A DNA stretch of 64,000 nucleotides. Origin: Tessaracoccus sp. MC1865. Its GTDB lineage: Bacteria; Actinomycetota; Actinomycetes; Propionibacteriales; Propionibacteriaceae. How positions within the stretch are numbered: position 1 is the stretch's first letter; the number at the start of each line of letters is the position of its first letter. The DNA lies in assembly GCF_017815535.1 (NCBI RefSeq), contig NZ_CP072596.1, forward strand, positions 806,001 through 870,000. The letters are read 5' to 3'. Below, piece by piece: positions 41,867 to 50,440 of this stretch. Under the pieces are notes generated by a model, which searched no databases, was not told where the DNA came from, and saw only the letters and a program-made list of their open reading frames with translations. The translations under genes and the position numbers were made by a program.

Positions 41867-43219
41867 ATGAGCAAACTGGCACAAGGCGATATCGTCAAGC
41901 CCATCAATGAGAACAACGAAGACTCATTCGACGTCGAGAACATCGACAAGGGAACGCGGATCAAGGCCCTCATGGGCTCCGCGGTCGGATCCACCGTGGA
42001 GTGGTACGACTTCTTCCTCTACGGCACCATGGCCTCGGTCGTGTTCGGCCCCCTGTTCTTCCCCTCGGAGGACCAGCTCACCTCGACGCTGCTCTCGCTG
42101 GCCTCGTTCGCGCTGGCCTTCCTGGTTCGCCCCATCGGCGGCGTCATCTTCAGCCACATCGGCGACCGCATCGGCCGCAAGAAGACGCTCGTCTTCACGC
42201 TCTCCCTCATGGGCGTCTCGACGGCCCTGATGGGCCTGCTGCCCACTCACGCCGCCATCGGCGCCTGGGCAGGCGTCCTGCTCACGCTGCTGCGCCTCGT
42301 GCAGGGCCTTGCGCTGGGCGGCGAATGGGGCGGCGGCGTGCTGCTGGCGGTCGAATACTCCCCGCGCAAGAAGCGCGGCTTCTACGGCGCGGTCCCGCAG
42401 ACCGGCGCGCTCCTCGGCCTCGCCCTGGGCAACCTGACCCTCTGGTTCCTGGACTGGCTCCTGCCGGAGAACGCCTTCCTCAGCTGGGGCTGGCGCATCC
42501 CGTTCCTCCTGTCGGCACTGCTGGTCATGTTCGGCCTCTGGATCCGCGCCAAGGTCGACGAGACCCCCGCGTTCCGCAAGATCAAGTCTGAGCGCAAAGA
42601 GGTCAAGGTCCCGATCGTCGAGATCTTCAAGACCCAGTGGCCCTCGGTGCTCAAGGCCATCGGCGCCAAGTTCATTGAGACCTCGACGTTCTTCATCTTC
42701 GCGACGTACTCCGTCAGCTACGCGGTGGGTCTGGGCTTCACCCGTGGTCAGGCTCTCGGCGCCGTGCTCTTCGCGGCTGTCGTGGCGGTGCCCTGCATGC
42801 TCGCCCTCGGTGCGCTGTCGGACCGTGTCGGCCGCAAGCCGATGTACCTGATCGGCACGGCGCTGGCTGTGGCGTACATCTTCCCCTACTTCTGGATGAT
42901 CAACCAGAAGTCGGTGCTCCTCCTCACGCTGGCCACCGTCGTCGGCTTCGGCGCCATCTGGTCCATCTACGGAGCCCTCATGGGCACCTTCCTGGCAGAG
43001 TCGTTCACCGCCGATGTCCGCTACACCGGCATCTCGCTCGGCTACCAGGTGGGCGCCGCCATCGTGGGCGGCCCGGCGCCGCTGATCGCCACGGCGCTCG
43101 TCGGCACGACCAACAACTGGTGGCTCGTGGGCGTCTTCGTGGCCGTGTGCGCCGCGATCTCGTTCGTCGCCGTCCTGATGACGCGTGACCGCTCCGGTCA
43201 GGTCCTCGACAGCCACTGA
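41867..43219 (+). CDS. MHS-family (metabolite:H+ symporter) MFS transporter
   Basis: The 450 residues span about 12 helices. Family marks are SAVGSTVEWYDFFLYGTMAS at the first helix, FLVRPIGGVIFSHIGDRIGRK between helices 2 and 3, and GGEWGGGVLLAVEYSP. MHS transporters import organic acids such as citrate, 2-oxoglutarate, shikimate or aromatic acids. Here it lies 50 bp after the aldolase gene with GGAGGAAG upstream, and probably brings in the substrate of the cassette. A strong terminator follows at 43236. Confidence 0.92.
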   Translation: MSKLAQGDIVKPINENNEDSFDVENIDKGTRIKALMGSAVGSTVEWYDFFLYGTMASVVFGPLFFPSEDQLTSTLLSLASFALAFLVRPIGGVIFSHIGDRIGRKKTLVFTLSLMGVSTALMGLLPTHAAIGAWAGVLLTLLRLVQGLALGGEWGGGVLLAVEYSPRKKRGFYGAVPQTGALLGLALGNLTLWFLDWLLPENAFLSWGWRIPFLLSALLVMFGLWIRAKVDETPAFRKIKSERKEVKVPIVEIFKTQWPSVLKAIGAKFIETSTFFIFATYSVSYAVGLGFTRGQALGAVLFAAVVAVPCMLALGALSDRVGRKPMYLIGTALAVAYIFPYFWMINQKSVLLLTLATVVGFGAIWSIYGALMGTFLAESFTADVRYTGISLGYQVGAAIVGGPAPLIATALVGTTNNWWLVGVFVAVCAAISFVAVLMTRDRSGQVLDSH

Positions 43220-43235
43220 TCCATCGCTCGGCACA

Positions 43236-43267
43236 CACGGGGCCGCTCCTTCGGGGGCGGCCCCGTG
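43236..43267 (+). terminator. Intrinsic terminator after the MHS transporter gene
   Basis: CACGGGGCCGC pairs with GCGGCCCCGTG around a TTCGGG-containing loop. Confidence 0.75.
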
Positions 43268-43276
43268 GTGCGTCGG

Positions 43277-43282
43277 TACACT
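43277..43282 (+). promoter_or_regulatory. -10 element of the trhO-like gene
   Basis: TACACT lies 7 nt before ATG 43290; a leaderless transcript is predicted. Confidence 0.5.
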
Positions 43283-43289
43283 CCCAGCC

Positions 43290-44183
43290 ATGTCCGTGCC
43301 GAAGATCCTCCTGTTCTACCGGTTCGTGCCGCTGACCGACCCCGAGGCCGTGAAGCTGTGGCAGTTCGAGCTGTGTACCCGTCTGGGGCTGCGTGGCCGC
43401 ATCATCGTGTCCCCGCACGGCATCAACGGCACGCTCGGCGGGGAACTCGACGCCTGCAAGGCCTATCTCCGCGCGACGAAGCAGTTCGCGCCGTTCAGAG
43501 AACTCGACGAGAAGTGGTCGGCCGGCACCGGCGTCGACGACGCCGGCGCCTCGCTCGACTTCCCGCGGCTGTCGGTCAAGACCCGCCCGGAACTGGTCGC
43601 CTTCGGCGTACCCGACCTCGAAGTCACCACCGACGGTGTGGTCGGTGGGGGAGTGCGGCTGACGCCCGACGAGGTGGACGCCCTGGCGGCGGACCGACCG
43701 GACGTCGTCTTCTTCGATGGTCGCAACAAGATCGAGGCGGAGGTGGGCCGGTTCGACGGCGCCGTCGTCCCCGACGTGGTGAGCACGCCCGATTTCGTGG
43801 CCGAACTCGACTCAGGCAAGTACGACCACCTCAAGGGCCGCCCCGTCGTCACCTACTGCACCGGCGGGGTCCGCTGCGAGATCCTCAGCGCCCTGATGAA
43901 GGACCGGGGCTTCGAGGAGGTCTACCAGCTCGACGGCGGCATCGTGCGCTACCTGGAGCGGTTCGGGGCATCGTCGCGGTGGAAGGGTGCGCTCACCGTC
44001 TTCGACGCGAGGGAGACCGTGGCGCCCGAAGGAGCCGAGCCCATCGGCGCGTGCCACCGCTGCGGCACGGCCACCTCGCAGCTGGTGAACTGCGCCGACC
44101 TGGCGTGCCGCGTCCGGCTGGTCACCTGCCCCGACTGCGCGGCGCAGCCGGTGGGTTGTTTCGCCCATCCCACCGCTGCCTGA
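43290..44183 (+). CDS. trhO: tRNA uridine(34) hydroxylase TrhO (rhodanese-related, UPF0176)
   Basis: The 297 residues have an N-terminal acylphosphatase-like domain (ILLFYRFVPLTDPEAVKLWQ, GRIIVSPHGINGTLGG), a rhodanese domain with active Cys in TYCTGGVRCEILSALM, and C-terminal CxxC pairs (CHRCGTATSQLVNC, CPDC). TrhO proteins hydroxylate U34 of tRNA. TACACT at 43277-43282 is 7 nt upstream and fixes ATG 43290 over longer frames. It stands alone after the MHS terminator. Confidence 0.9.
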   Translation: MSVPKILLFYRFVPLTDPEAVKLWQFELCTRLGLRGRIIVSPHGINGTLGGELDACKAYLRATKQFAPFRELDEKWSAGTGVDDAGASLDFPRLSVKTRPELVAFGVPDLEVTTDGVVGGGVRLTPDEVDALAADRPDVVFFDGRNKIEAEVGRFDGAVVPDVVSTPDFVAELDSGKYDHLKGRPVVTYCTGGVRCEILSALMKDRGFEEVYQLDGGIVRYLERFGASSRWKGALTVFDARETVAPEGAEPIGACHRCGTATSQLVNCADLACRVRLVTCPDCAAQPVGCFAHPTAA

Positions 44184-44184
44184 C

Positions 44185-44295
44185 CCAAATCTAGATTCGG
44201 GGTTCTGGACGACACCACATCTAGATCCGACGCCCGGCGCCAATCGCCCCGAATTCAGATTCGGGGGCGTGCACGACACCAAATCTAGATTTGGT
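44185..44295. repeat. Array of four palindromic elements around TCTAGA cores
   Basis: Elements centred on TCTAGA (44190-44195, 44220-44225, 44284-44289) and TTCAGA (44254-44259) are spaced 30, 34 and 30 bp, giving a tandem unit of 64 bp. Spacers share GACGACACCA/GCACGACACCA. Element 4 is the perfect 18-bp palindrome ACCAAATCTAGATTTGGT (44278-44295). They fill the gap between trhO and dapE. Confidence 0.7.
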
Positions 44296-44320
44296 TCTTC
44301 GGGTGGGTGAGTAGAGTGGA

Positions 44321-44326
44321 TAGTCT
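44321..44326 (+). promoter_or_regulatory. -10 element of dapE
   Basis: TAGTCT lies 7 nt before ATG 44334; it lies downstream of the palindrome array. Confidence 0.45.
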
Positions 44327-44333
44327 CGTCACC

Positions 44334-45410
44334 ATGGTTTCTGATCTGGCCCGATTGCTGCAGGAGATCATGGACGTCGAGTCCGTGTCGGGGAACGAAC
44401 GCGAACTCGCAGACCTCGTCGAGCGCCGCCTCCGGCGGTTGCCGCATCTGACGGTCTTCCGCGACGACGACTGTGTCGTCGCACGCACCACCCTCGGCCG
44501 GGCCGAGCGGGTGGTCGTGGCCGGTCACCTCGACACGGTGCCGGTGGCGGGGAACCTGCCGTCGCGGCGGATCGAACACGCCGACGGCGACCGCATCTGG
44601 GGCAGGGGTGCCTGCGACATGAAGGGCGGCGTCGCCGTCATGCTGCACCTCGCGGAAACCCTGACCGCGCCCAACCGCGACATCACGTGGATCTTCTACG
44701 ACCATGAAGAGGTGGAGGCCACCCGCAACGGGCTCGGCCGCTTGGCGCGTAACCGGCCTGACCTCATCGAGGGGGACTTCGCCGTCCTGATGGAACCCAC
44801 CTCAGCCCACATCGAGGGAGGCTGCCAGGGCACCATCCGCGTCGAACTGTCGACGACGGGCACCGCAGCCCACAGCGCGAGGTCCTGGATGGGCCACAAC
44901 GCCATCCACGATCTGGCCCCCGCCCTGCAGACGCTGGCCGAGTACCGGGGCGAGGAGATCGAGGTGGACGGGCTCGTCTACCGCGAGGGGCTCAACGCCG
45001 TGGCCGTCTCCGGTGGCATGGCCTCGAACGTCATCCCGCCCCGGGCCACCCTCACGATCAACTACCGTTACGCGCCGGACAAGTCCGGCGACGAGGCGCT
45101 CGCGCTGTTGGGGCGGTGGTTCACCGGGTACGAGATGAAAGTCACCGACCTGTCACCCGCCGCCCGCCCCGGGCTCACCCTGCCGCTCGCGCGCGAATTC
45201 GTCGACGCCATCGGCGAGCCTGCAGGCCCCAAGTACGGCTGGACGGACGTCGCCCGCTTCAGCGCCCTCGGCGTACCCGCCGTGAACTACGGCCCGGGGG
45301 ATCCGGCCTACGCGCACCGCGACGACGAGTTCTGCCCCGTGTCCGACCTGGAGAAATGTGCCGCGGGGCTCACCCGTTGGCTCACCGCCGCTGAGGAGAC
45401 CCGCTCATGA
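44334..45410 (+). CDS. dapE: Succinyl-diaminopimelate desuccinylase
   Basis: This 358-residue M20 peptidase-family protein has metal-binding VVAGHLDTVPVAGN, GRGACDMKGGVAVML (bridging Asp), catalytic Glu pair in FYDHEEVEATRNG, LMEPTSAHIEGGC and the final His in YAHRDDEFC. It removes succinate to give LL-diaminopimelate. The dimerisation domain has SARSWMGHNAIHDL. TAGTCT 7 nt upstream favours ATG 44334 over GTG 44307. The stop overlaps the LOG gene by 4 nt, a pairing also seen in other actinobacteria. Confidence 0.95.
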   Translation: MVSDLARLLQEIMDVESVSGNERELADLVERRLRRLPHLTVFRDDDCVVARTTLGRAERVVVAGHLDTVPVAGNLPSRRIEHADGDRIWGRGACDMKGGVAVMLHLAETLTAPNRDITWIFYDHEEVEATRNGLGRLARNRPDLIEGDFAVLMEPTSAHIEGGCQGTIRVELSTTGTAAHSARSWMGHNAIHDLAPALQTLAEYRGEEIEVDGLVYREGLNAVAVSGGMASNVIPPRATLTINYRYAPDKSGDEALALLGRWFTGYEMKVTDLSPAARPGLTLPLAREFVDAIGEPAGPKYGWTDVARFSALGVPAVNYGPGDPAYAHRDDEFCPVSDLEKCAAGLTRWLTAAEETRS

Positions 45411-46171
45411 CCGAACCCCGCCCCCAGGACCTTGAGCCCGGACGCCGTCGGCGCCAGGGCCCCGTCGTGTTGCGCGGCCAGGAGCTCAACCAGCCCATGG
45501 CCGACAGCGCGCTGCTGGAGAAGGAGGACAAGCAGGGGTGGACCCACTGGGACCCGTGGCGGGTGCTGCGGATCCAGTCGGAGTTCGTCGACGGCTTCGA
45601 CGCCCTCGCCAAGCTTCCCCCCGCCGTCAGCATCTTCGGGTCCGCGCGTACCAAGCCCGGTTCGCCCATGTACAAGGCCGGCGAGGAACTCGGCAGGAGA
45701 CTCGTGCAGAAGGGCTTCGCCATCATCACGGGCGGGGGCCCGGGCATCATGGAGGCCGGCAACAAGGGCGCCATGGACGCCGACGGCTGTTCCGTGGGGC
45801 TCGGCATCGAGCTGCCGCATGAGCAGGGCCTCAACGACTACATCACGCTCGGGATCAACTTCCGCTACTTCTTCGTCCGCAAGACGATGTTCCTCAAGTA
45901 CAGCCAGGGCTTCATCACCATGCCGGGCGGCTTCGGCACCCTCGACGAACTGTTCGAGGCGCTCACCCTCATCCAGACCGGCAAAGTGACGCACTTCCCG
46001 ATGATCCTGTTCGGCACCGAGTACTGGTCGCCGCTGATCGACTGGGTGCGCGGCACCGTGCTGGGCGGCGGCTACATCTCCGACGGCGACCTTGACCTGG
46101 TCACGCTCACCGACGATGTCGACGAGGCGGTCGAGGCGATGGGGGAGCCCGGGCAGTTCGGTACTGTTTAG
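45407..46171 (+). CDS. LOG-family (TIGR00730) Rossmann-fold phosphoribohydrolase
   Basis: The 254 residues contain the LOG signature: VSIFGSARTKPGSPMY, ITGGGPGIMEAGNKGA and MPGGFGTLDELFEALTL (PGGxGTxxE). LOG enzymes release free cytokinin-type adenines from nucleoside 5'-monophosphates or act on related nucleotides. A 40-residue N-terminal extension (RRRQGPVVLRGQELNQPM) is typical of the actinobacterial long form. ATGA overlap with dapE. Confidence 0.92.
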   Translation: MTEPRPQDLEPGRRRRQGPVVLRGQELNQPMADSALLEKEDKQGWTHWDPWRVLRIQSEFVDGFDALAKLPPAVSIFGSARTKPGSPMYKAGEELGRRLVQKGFAIITGGGPGIMEAGNKGAMDADGCSVGLGIELPHEQGLNDYITLGINFRYFFVRKTMFLKYSQGFITMPGGFGTLDELFEALTLIQTGKVTHFPMILFGTEYWSPLIDWVRGTVLGGGYISDGDLDLVTLTDDVDEAVEAMGEPGQFGTV

Positions 46172-46174
46172 CCC

Positions 46175-46621
46175 ATGTGGATCGCCATCTCCGTGGTAGC
46201 CCTCGCCGTGCTGGGGGCCGCCGTCTATGCCGGATCGGGCAAGTTGGGCGCCATGCCGCAGGTAGCGGTCAACGACAGGCCGAAGGGCAACGTTCCGGCG
46301 GGCCCTGTCACCCCGGAATTCCTGGAGGTGCTGCGGGTGCCCAGGGCCTTCACCGGCTACCGCCCGGAGCAGGTGGACCCCTACCTCGCCGGCATCGCAT
46401 CAGGCCGTGCTGCACCGGCCGGCACGCAGTCGTTCGACGTCGTCAGGCGCGGTTACGACATGCAGGTGGTCGACGACCTGATCGAGCGTCCCCGCCCCTC
46501 CCAACTCCCGGAAATGGCCGACGACAGCGTCGCGGAAGACGACCAGGCGGCGTTCCGGCCGCCCACTGCAGAGCCGGCTTTGGTGGCCCAACCGGGCACG
46601 AACTTGCCGGATGCGGAATAA
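46175..46621 (+). CDS. DivIVA-domain-like small membrane protein
   Basis: The 148 residues carry an N-terminal helix (about 2-22, IAISVVALAVLGAAVYAGSG) and two short DivIVA-like repeats: FLEVLRVPRAFTGYRPEQVD and FDVVRRGYDMQVVDDLI. A disordered acidic tail follows. Proteins of this layout sit at the same position in other actinobacteria. The role is unknown, perhaps in growth or division at the membrane. TACTGT at 46162-46167, inside the end of the LOG gene, is 7 nt from ATG 46175 and may drive a separate leaderless message. Confidence 0.72.
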   Translation: MWIAISVVALAVLGAAVYAGSGKLGAMPQVAVNDRPKGNVPAGPVTPEFLEVLRVPRAFTGYRPEQVDPYLAGIASGRAAPAGTQSFDVVRRGYDMQVVDDLIERPRPSQLPEMADDSVAEDDQAAFRPPTAEPALVAQPGTNLPDAE

Positions 46622-46666
46622 TGGGCCGCAACGCAGTTCGTCTAGTCACAAGAATGAGGGTTGCAG

Positions 46667-46834
46667 ATGGCAGCGATGAAGCCCCGCACCGGCGACGGTC
46701 CGATGGAAGTCACGAAGGAAGGCCGCGGCATCGTCATGCGCGTCCCCGTTGACGGAGGTGGGCGTCTGGTCGTTGAGATGAACGCTCAGGAAGCCACCTC
46801 GCTGCTCGATGCACTCAAGGGTGTCGTCGGCTGA
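46667..46834 (+). CDS. DUF3117 protein
   Basis: This 55-residue protein begins MAAMKPRTGDGPMEVTKEGR and ends LLDALKGVVG. It is a small, highly conserved actinobacterial family of unknown function. It is found next to glgA/glgC in other actinobacteria, as here. GAGGG precedes the ATG. A terminator hairpin follows at 46854. Confidence 0.9.
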   Translation: MAAMKPRTGDGPMEVTKEGRGIVMRVPVDGGGRLVVEMNAQEATSLLDALKGVVG

Positions 46835-46853
46835 GTTCCCGCCGAAACATGAC

Positions 46854-46879
46854 AAGGGCCGCCCCTCGGGGCGGCCCTT
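46854..46879. terminator. Bidirectional terminator between DUF3117 and glgA
   Basis: AAGGGCCGCCCC pairs with GGGGCGGCCCTT with a 2-3 nt loop. It serves both converging genes. Confidence 0.8.
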
Positions 46880-46903
46880 GCAGGTTGGTGCAACCGTGCT
46901 CCC

Positions 46904-48097
46904 TCAGCGGGAGCGATGCGCCTCGATCGCCTTCTGGTAGACGTCCACGGTCTCCCGGGCGATCTTCGCCCAGGAGAATTCGTCGATGCAGCGCTGCCGG
47001 CCGGCCTTGCCGAACCGCTCCGCCAGGGCCCCGTCGCGGGTGACGCGGTTGATGGACTCGGCGAAGCCCGCCTCGAAGTCGGCGACGTAGTGGGGGTCGT
47101 CGGCCTGAGCGGGGTCGTAGGCGACCAGCAGGCCGGTCTCGCCGTCGACGACGACCTCGGGGATGCCGCCCACGGCACTGGCCACGACGGGGGTCTCGCA
47201 GGCCATCGCCTCGAGGTTGACGATGCCGAGCGGCTCGTAGATGGACGGGCACGCGAACACCGTCGCGTTGGTCAGCACCTGGCGCACAGCGGCGCGGGGG
47301 AGCATCTCCTGGACCCAGATGACTGGTGCGGTGCGCTGCTTCTGGAGCTCGACGAACGCCGCGTCGAACTCGGCGGCGATCTCCGGGGTGTCGGGGGCGC
47401 CGGCCAGCAGCACCACCTGGGTGTCCGGGTCGAACTGCGTGGCCGCGCGGACCAGGTGCACCAGGCCCTTCTGCCGGGTGATGCGACCCACGAACGCGAC
47501 GGACGGGCGGTCCAGGTCGACGCCGAGCTCGCGCAGGACCGTCGTGTCGTGGTCCGGCCTGAACTCGTCGGTGTCGATGCCGTTCTTCACGACGTGCGTC
47601 CTGGCGGGGTCAAGGTTCGGGTAGGACTCGAGCACGTCGCGCCGCATGCCGACGCTGACGGAGATGACCGCGTCGGCGGCCTCGTAGGCGGTCTTCTCGG
47701 CCCATGACGAGACGCGGTAGCCGCCCGCCAACTGCTCGGCCTTCCAGGGACGGTGGGGCTCGAGCGAGTGGGACGTGACCACGTGGGGGATGTCGCGCAT
47801 CAGCGCGGCCAGGTGACCGCCCATGTTCGCGTACCAGGTGTGGGAATGGACGATGTCGACGTCACCCACCGCGGCGGCCATCGACAGGTCCGCCCCGAGC
47901 ACCCTCAGCGCCGCGTTCGCGTCCGGCGGAAAAGTCTCGGCGTGGGCTGTGGCGCCGTCGCGTGGCTCGCCCATGCAATGGACTTCCACGTCGATGAGGG
48001 CGCGGAGTTGGGGCACGAGTTGAGCGACGTGAACCCCCGCTCCGCCGTAGATCGACGGGGGGTACTCCCGGGTCAGCAGGGACAGCTTCATCGTCAT
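46904..48097 (-). CDS. glgA: GT4 glycosyltransferase: glycogen synthase / alpha-maltose-1-phosphate synthase
   Basis: The 397 residues open MTMKLSLLTREYPPSIYGGA (donor-domain loop). They include SHSLEPHRPWKAEQLAGGYR, NGIDTDEFRPDHD, FVGRITRQKGLVHLV and the E-x7-E motif CPSIYEPLGIVNLEAMACETP. In mycobacteria the corresponding enzyme uses ADP-glucose to make maltose-1-phosphate, so that activity is at least as likely as glycogen synthesis. It is divergent from glgC, which makes its donor. ATG 48097 (with an AACGAT box 6 nt before) is preferred over 48187. Confidence 0.92.
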   Translation of the reverse strand: MTMKLSLLTREYPPSIYGGAGVHVAQLVPQLRALIDVEVHCMGEPRDGATAHAETFPPDANAALRVLGADLSMAAAVGDVDIVHSHTWYANMGGHLAALMRDIPHVVTSHSLEPHRPWKAEQLAGGYRVSSWAEKTAYEAADAVISVSVGMRRDVLESYPNLDPARTHVVKNGIDTDEFRPDHDTTVLRELGVDLDRPSVAFVGRITRQKGLVHLVRAATQFDPDTQVVLLAGAPDTPEIAAEFDAAFVELQKQRTAPVIWVQEMLPRAAVRQVLTNATVFACPSIYEPLGIVNLEAMACETPVVASAVGGIPEVVVDGETGLLVAYDPAQADDPHYVADFEAGFAESINRVTRDGALAERFGKAGRQRCIDEFSWAKIARETVDVYQKAIEAHRSR

Positions 48098-48187
48098 GCG
48101 AACATCGTTGCATATCGTTTCTGTCTCAGTGCCCGAGACAGGAGGCTCAAATTCATGGAAACGAACGCACATGGGCCGGAAAGGCAA

Positions 48188-48193
48188 TAGGTT
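48188..48193 (+). promoter_or_regulatory. -10 element of glgC
   Basis: TAGGTT lies 6 nt before ATG 48200; a leaderless transcript is predicted. Confidence 0.5.
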
Positions 48194-48199
48194 CAGGGC

Positions 48200-49426
48200 A
48201 TGGTCGCACGCCCCAGAGTCTTGTCAATCGTTCTTGCTGGTGGTGAGGGGAAGCGGCTCATGCCGTTGACGGCCGATCGGGCCAAACCCGCGGTGCCCTT
48301 CGGCGGCACCTACCGCCTCATCGATTTCGTGCTGTCGAACCTCGCGAACTCGGGCCTACGGCAGATCGCGGTCCTCACTCAGTACAAGTCCCACTCCCTG
48401 GACCGCCACATCGCCAAGACGTGGCGGTTTTCGACCATGTTGGGCAACTATGTCGCCCCTGTCCCGGCGCAGCAGCGGCTGGGGCCGCGGTGGTACCAGG
48501 GCTCCGCAGACGCCATCTACCAGTCGCTGAACCTGATCCTCGACGCGGACGCCGACTACATCGTGGTCTTCGGCGCCGACAACATCTACCGCATGGACAT
48601 CGAGCAGATGCTCGACGCGCACATCGACTCCGGCCTCGGTGCCACCGTCGCCGGCATCCGCGTGCCGCGGAAGGAGGCCTCCGCCTTCGGCATCATCGAC
48701 GCGGCGGCGGACAACCGCATCAAGAACTTCCTGGAGAAGCCGGCAGACCCGCCCGGCCTGCCGGATTCGCCGCACGAATCATTCGCGTCGATGGGCAACT
48801 ACGTGTTCTCCACCAAGGCCCTCATCGAGGCGCTGAAGGCGGACGCCGAGGATCCGACGGCCCGCCACGACATGGGCGGTGACATCATCCCGTGGTTCAC
48901 CGAGCAGGGCGAGGCCCAGGTGTACGACTTCAAGGACAACATCGTCCCCGGAGCCACGGAGAAGGACGTCAACTACTGGCGTGACGTGGGCACCATCGAT
49001 GCCTTCCACGAAGCGCACATGGATCTCGTCAGCGTCGACCCGGAGTTCAACCTGTACAACGAGGACTGGCCCATCTGGACGGACCTGGTGCAGGCCCCGG
49101 GCGCCAAGTTCGTCATCCGCGGCCGCGCCGAGGACTCCATCGTGACACCGGGTTGCATCATCTCCGGCGGCGAGGTGGAGCGCACGGTGCTGAGCCCCAA
49201 CGTCCGCGTCGACAAGTGGGCGCAGGTCTCGGATTCGGTGTTGATGGAGAACGTGCGGATCGGCCGCGACGCAGTGGTGCGCCGCGCCATCCTCGACAAG
49301 AACGTGGTCGTCCCCGACGGCGTGCAGATCGGCGTGGATCCCCAGCACGACAAGGCCCGCGGCTTCGACGTCTCCGCGGCCGGTGTCGTGACCATCGGTA
49401 AGAACGTCACTATTCCCCGCGACTGA
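48200..49426 (+). CDS. glgC: Glucose-1-phosphate adenylyltransferase
   Basis: The 408 residues have the nucleotidyltransferase motif [20 protein letters not shown], then [45 protein letters not shown] and a C-terminal beta-helix ([18 protein letters not shown]). It produces ADP-glucose for glycogen or maltose-1-phosphate synthesis by the divergent glgA product. It is closed by a terminator at 49439. Confidence 0.97.
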   Translation: MVARPRVLSIVLAGGEGKRLMPLTADRAKPAVPFGGTYRLIDFVLSNLANSGLRQIAVLTQYKSHSLDRHIAKTWRFSTMLGNYVAPVPAQQRLGPRWYQGSADAIYQSLNLILDADADYIVVFGADNIYRMDIEQMLDAHIDSGLGATVAGIRVPRKEASAFGIIDAAADNRIKNFLEKPADPPGLPDSPHESFASMGNYVFSTKALIEALKADAEDPTARHDMGGDIIPWFTEQGEAQVYDFKDNIVPGATEKDVNYWRDVGTIDAFHEAHMDLVSVDPEFNLYNEDWPIWTDLVQAPGAKFVIRGRAEDSIVTPGCIISGGEVERTVLSPNVRVDKWAQVSDSVLMENVRIGRDAVVRRAILDKNVVVPDGVQIGVDPQHDKARGFDVSAAGVVTIGKNVTIPRD

Positions 49427-49438
49427 CCCCACACATGC

Positions 49439-49470
49439 GAATCGGGCCCGGCATAGCGCGGGCCCGATTC
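49439..49470. terminator. Bidirectional terminator between glgC and dapA
   Basis: GAATCGGGCCCG pairs with CGGGCCCGATTC around an 8-nt loop, followed by TCT. Confidence 0.8.
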
Positions 49471-49486
49471 TCTGTGTCGGTGGGGA

Positions 49487-50392
49487 TCAGGCTGCGAAGC
49501 CCAGGTTCTCCAACAGGCCGACGTAGGCCTCAGCTACACCGTCCGCGACGCGCCCCATCGGCGCCCGGCACGGGCCGACGTCGAAGCCCCGCAGGCCGAG
49601 ACCGGCCTTGACCATCATGCAGCCCTGCGTCGCGAAGACGCCCTGGAAGGCGGGCAGCACGTGCTGGTTCGCGGCGATGGCCTCGGCCACGCGACCGGCC
49701 AGGAAGTGCTCGATGATCTCGCGGGCCGCAGGGGCCGTGAAGTGGGTGGAGGTGCCCACGACGCCGACGCCGCCGACAGCCAGCAGCGGTAGCAGGTATG
49801 CGTCGTCACCCGCGTAGTACGCCAGGTTGGTGCGGGACAGGACGGTCGAGGTCGACACGATGTTGGCCTTGGCGTCCTTGACCGCCCGGATCCGGGGGTG
49901 GCCGTCCAGACGGATCAGCATGTCTTCGGGAATGGGGATGCCTGAGCGGTGGGGGATGTCGTAGAGCATCACGGGAAGGTCAGTGGAATCGGCAACGGTG
50001 ACGAAGTGCGCCTCCAGCGCATCAGCCGGCGGGCGGGAATAGTAGGGGGTGACGACGAGCAGCCCGTCGGCGCCCATCGACGCGGCCTGCTGCGCCAGGT
50101 CGACGGTGTGCGCGGTGCTGAAGGTGCCGACGCCGGCCACGATGCTGGCGCGGTCACCGACGGCGGTGACGACCGCGTCGAGGATCTGGCGCTTCTCCAC
50201 GTCCGACGTGGTCGGCGACTCGCCGGTGGTGCCGTTCACGACGAGACCGTCGTGGCCCAGATCGTCCACCAGATGAGCGGCCAAGCGCGCGCACTGCGCA
50301 TAATCGACCTCCCGACCATCGGGGGTCATGGGCGTCACCATTGCGGTGAGAACGCGGCCGAACACCGGCATCATGTCGTCGTCTGGACTCAT
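49487..50392 (-). CDS. dapA: 4-hydroxy-tetrahydrodipicolinate synthase
   Basis: This 301-residue TIM-barrel protein has the DapA markers VLTAMVTPMTPDGREVDYAQ, VVNGTTGESPTTSDVEK, YDIPHRSGIPIPEDML and Schiff-base Lys in RAVKDAKANI. It condenses pyruvate with aspartate semialdehyde. Three other DAP-pathway genes lie within 18 kb (dapC, dapD, dapE). TAAGAT (50400-50405, minus) is 7 nt before ATG 50392. Divergent from the O-methyltransferase gene. Confidence 0.95.
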   Translation of the reverse strand: MSPDDDMMPVFGRVLTAMVTPMTPDGREVDYAQCARLAAHLVDDLGHDGLVVNGTTGESPTTSDVEKRQILDAVVTAVGDRASIVAGVGTFSTAHTVDLAQQAASMGADGLLVVTPYYSRPPADALEAHFVTVADSTDLPVMLYDIPHRSGIPIPEDMLIRLDGHPRIRAVKDAKANIVSTSTVLSRTNLAYYAGDDAYLLPLLAVGGVGVVGTSTHFTAPAAREIIEHFLAGRVAEAIAANQHVLPAFQGVFATQGCMMVKAGLGLRGFDVGPCRAPMGRVADGVAEAYVGLLENLGFAA

Positions 50393-50440
50393 GCGCCACA
50401 TCTTAGGTCAAGACGCGCCGTGCCTTAGTAGGCTGTGGCC
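50393..50440. promoter_or_regulatory. Divergent leaderless promoters (dapA / O-methyltransferase)
   Basis: TAAGAT (50400-50405, minus) is 7 nt from the dapA start and TAGGCT (50429-50434, plus) is 6 nt from GTG 50441. The whole intergenic region is 48 bp, so the two promoters must overlap in their -35 regions and may interfere. Confidence 0.55.

Noticed and set aside
44185-44295. Palindrome array as a CRISPR array or integrase attachment site
   Set aside because: Only four elements of about 18 bp, no constant-length unique spacers, no cas or integrase gene nearby.
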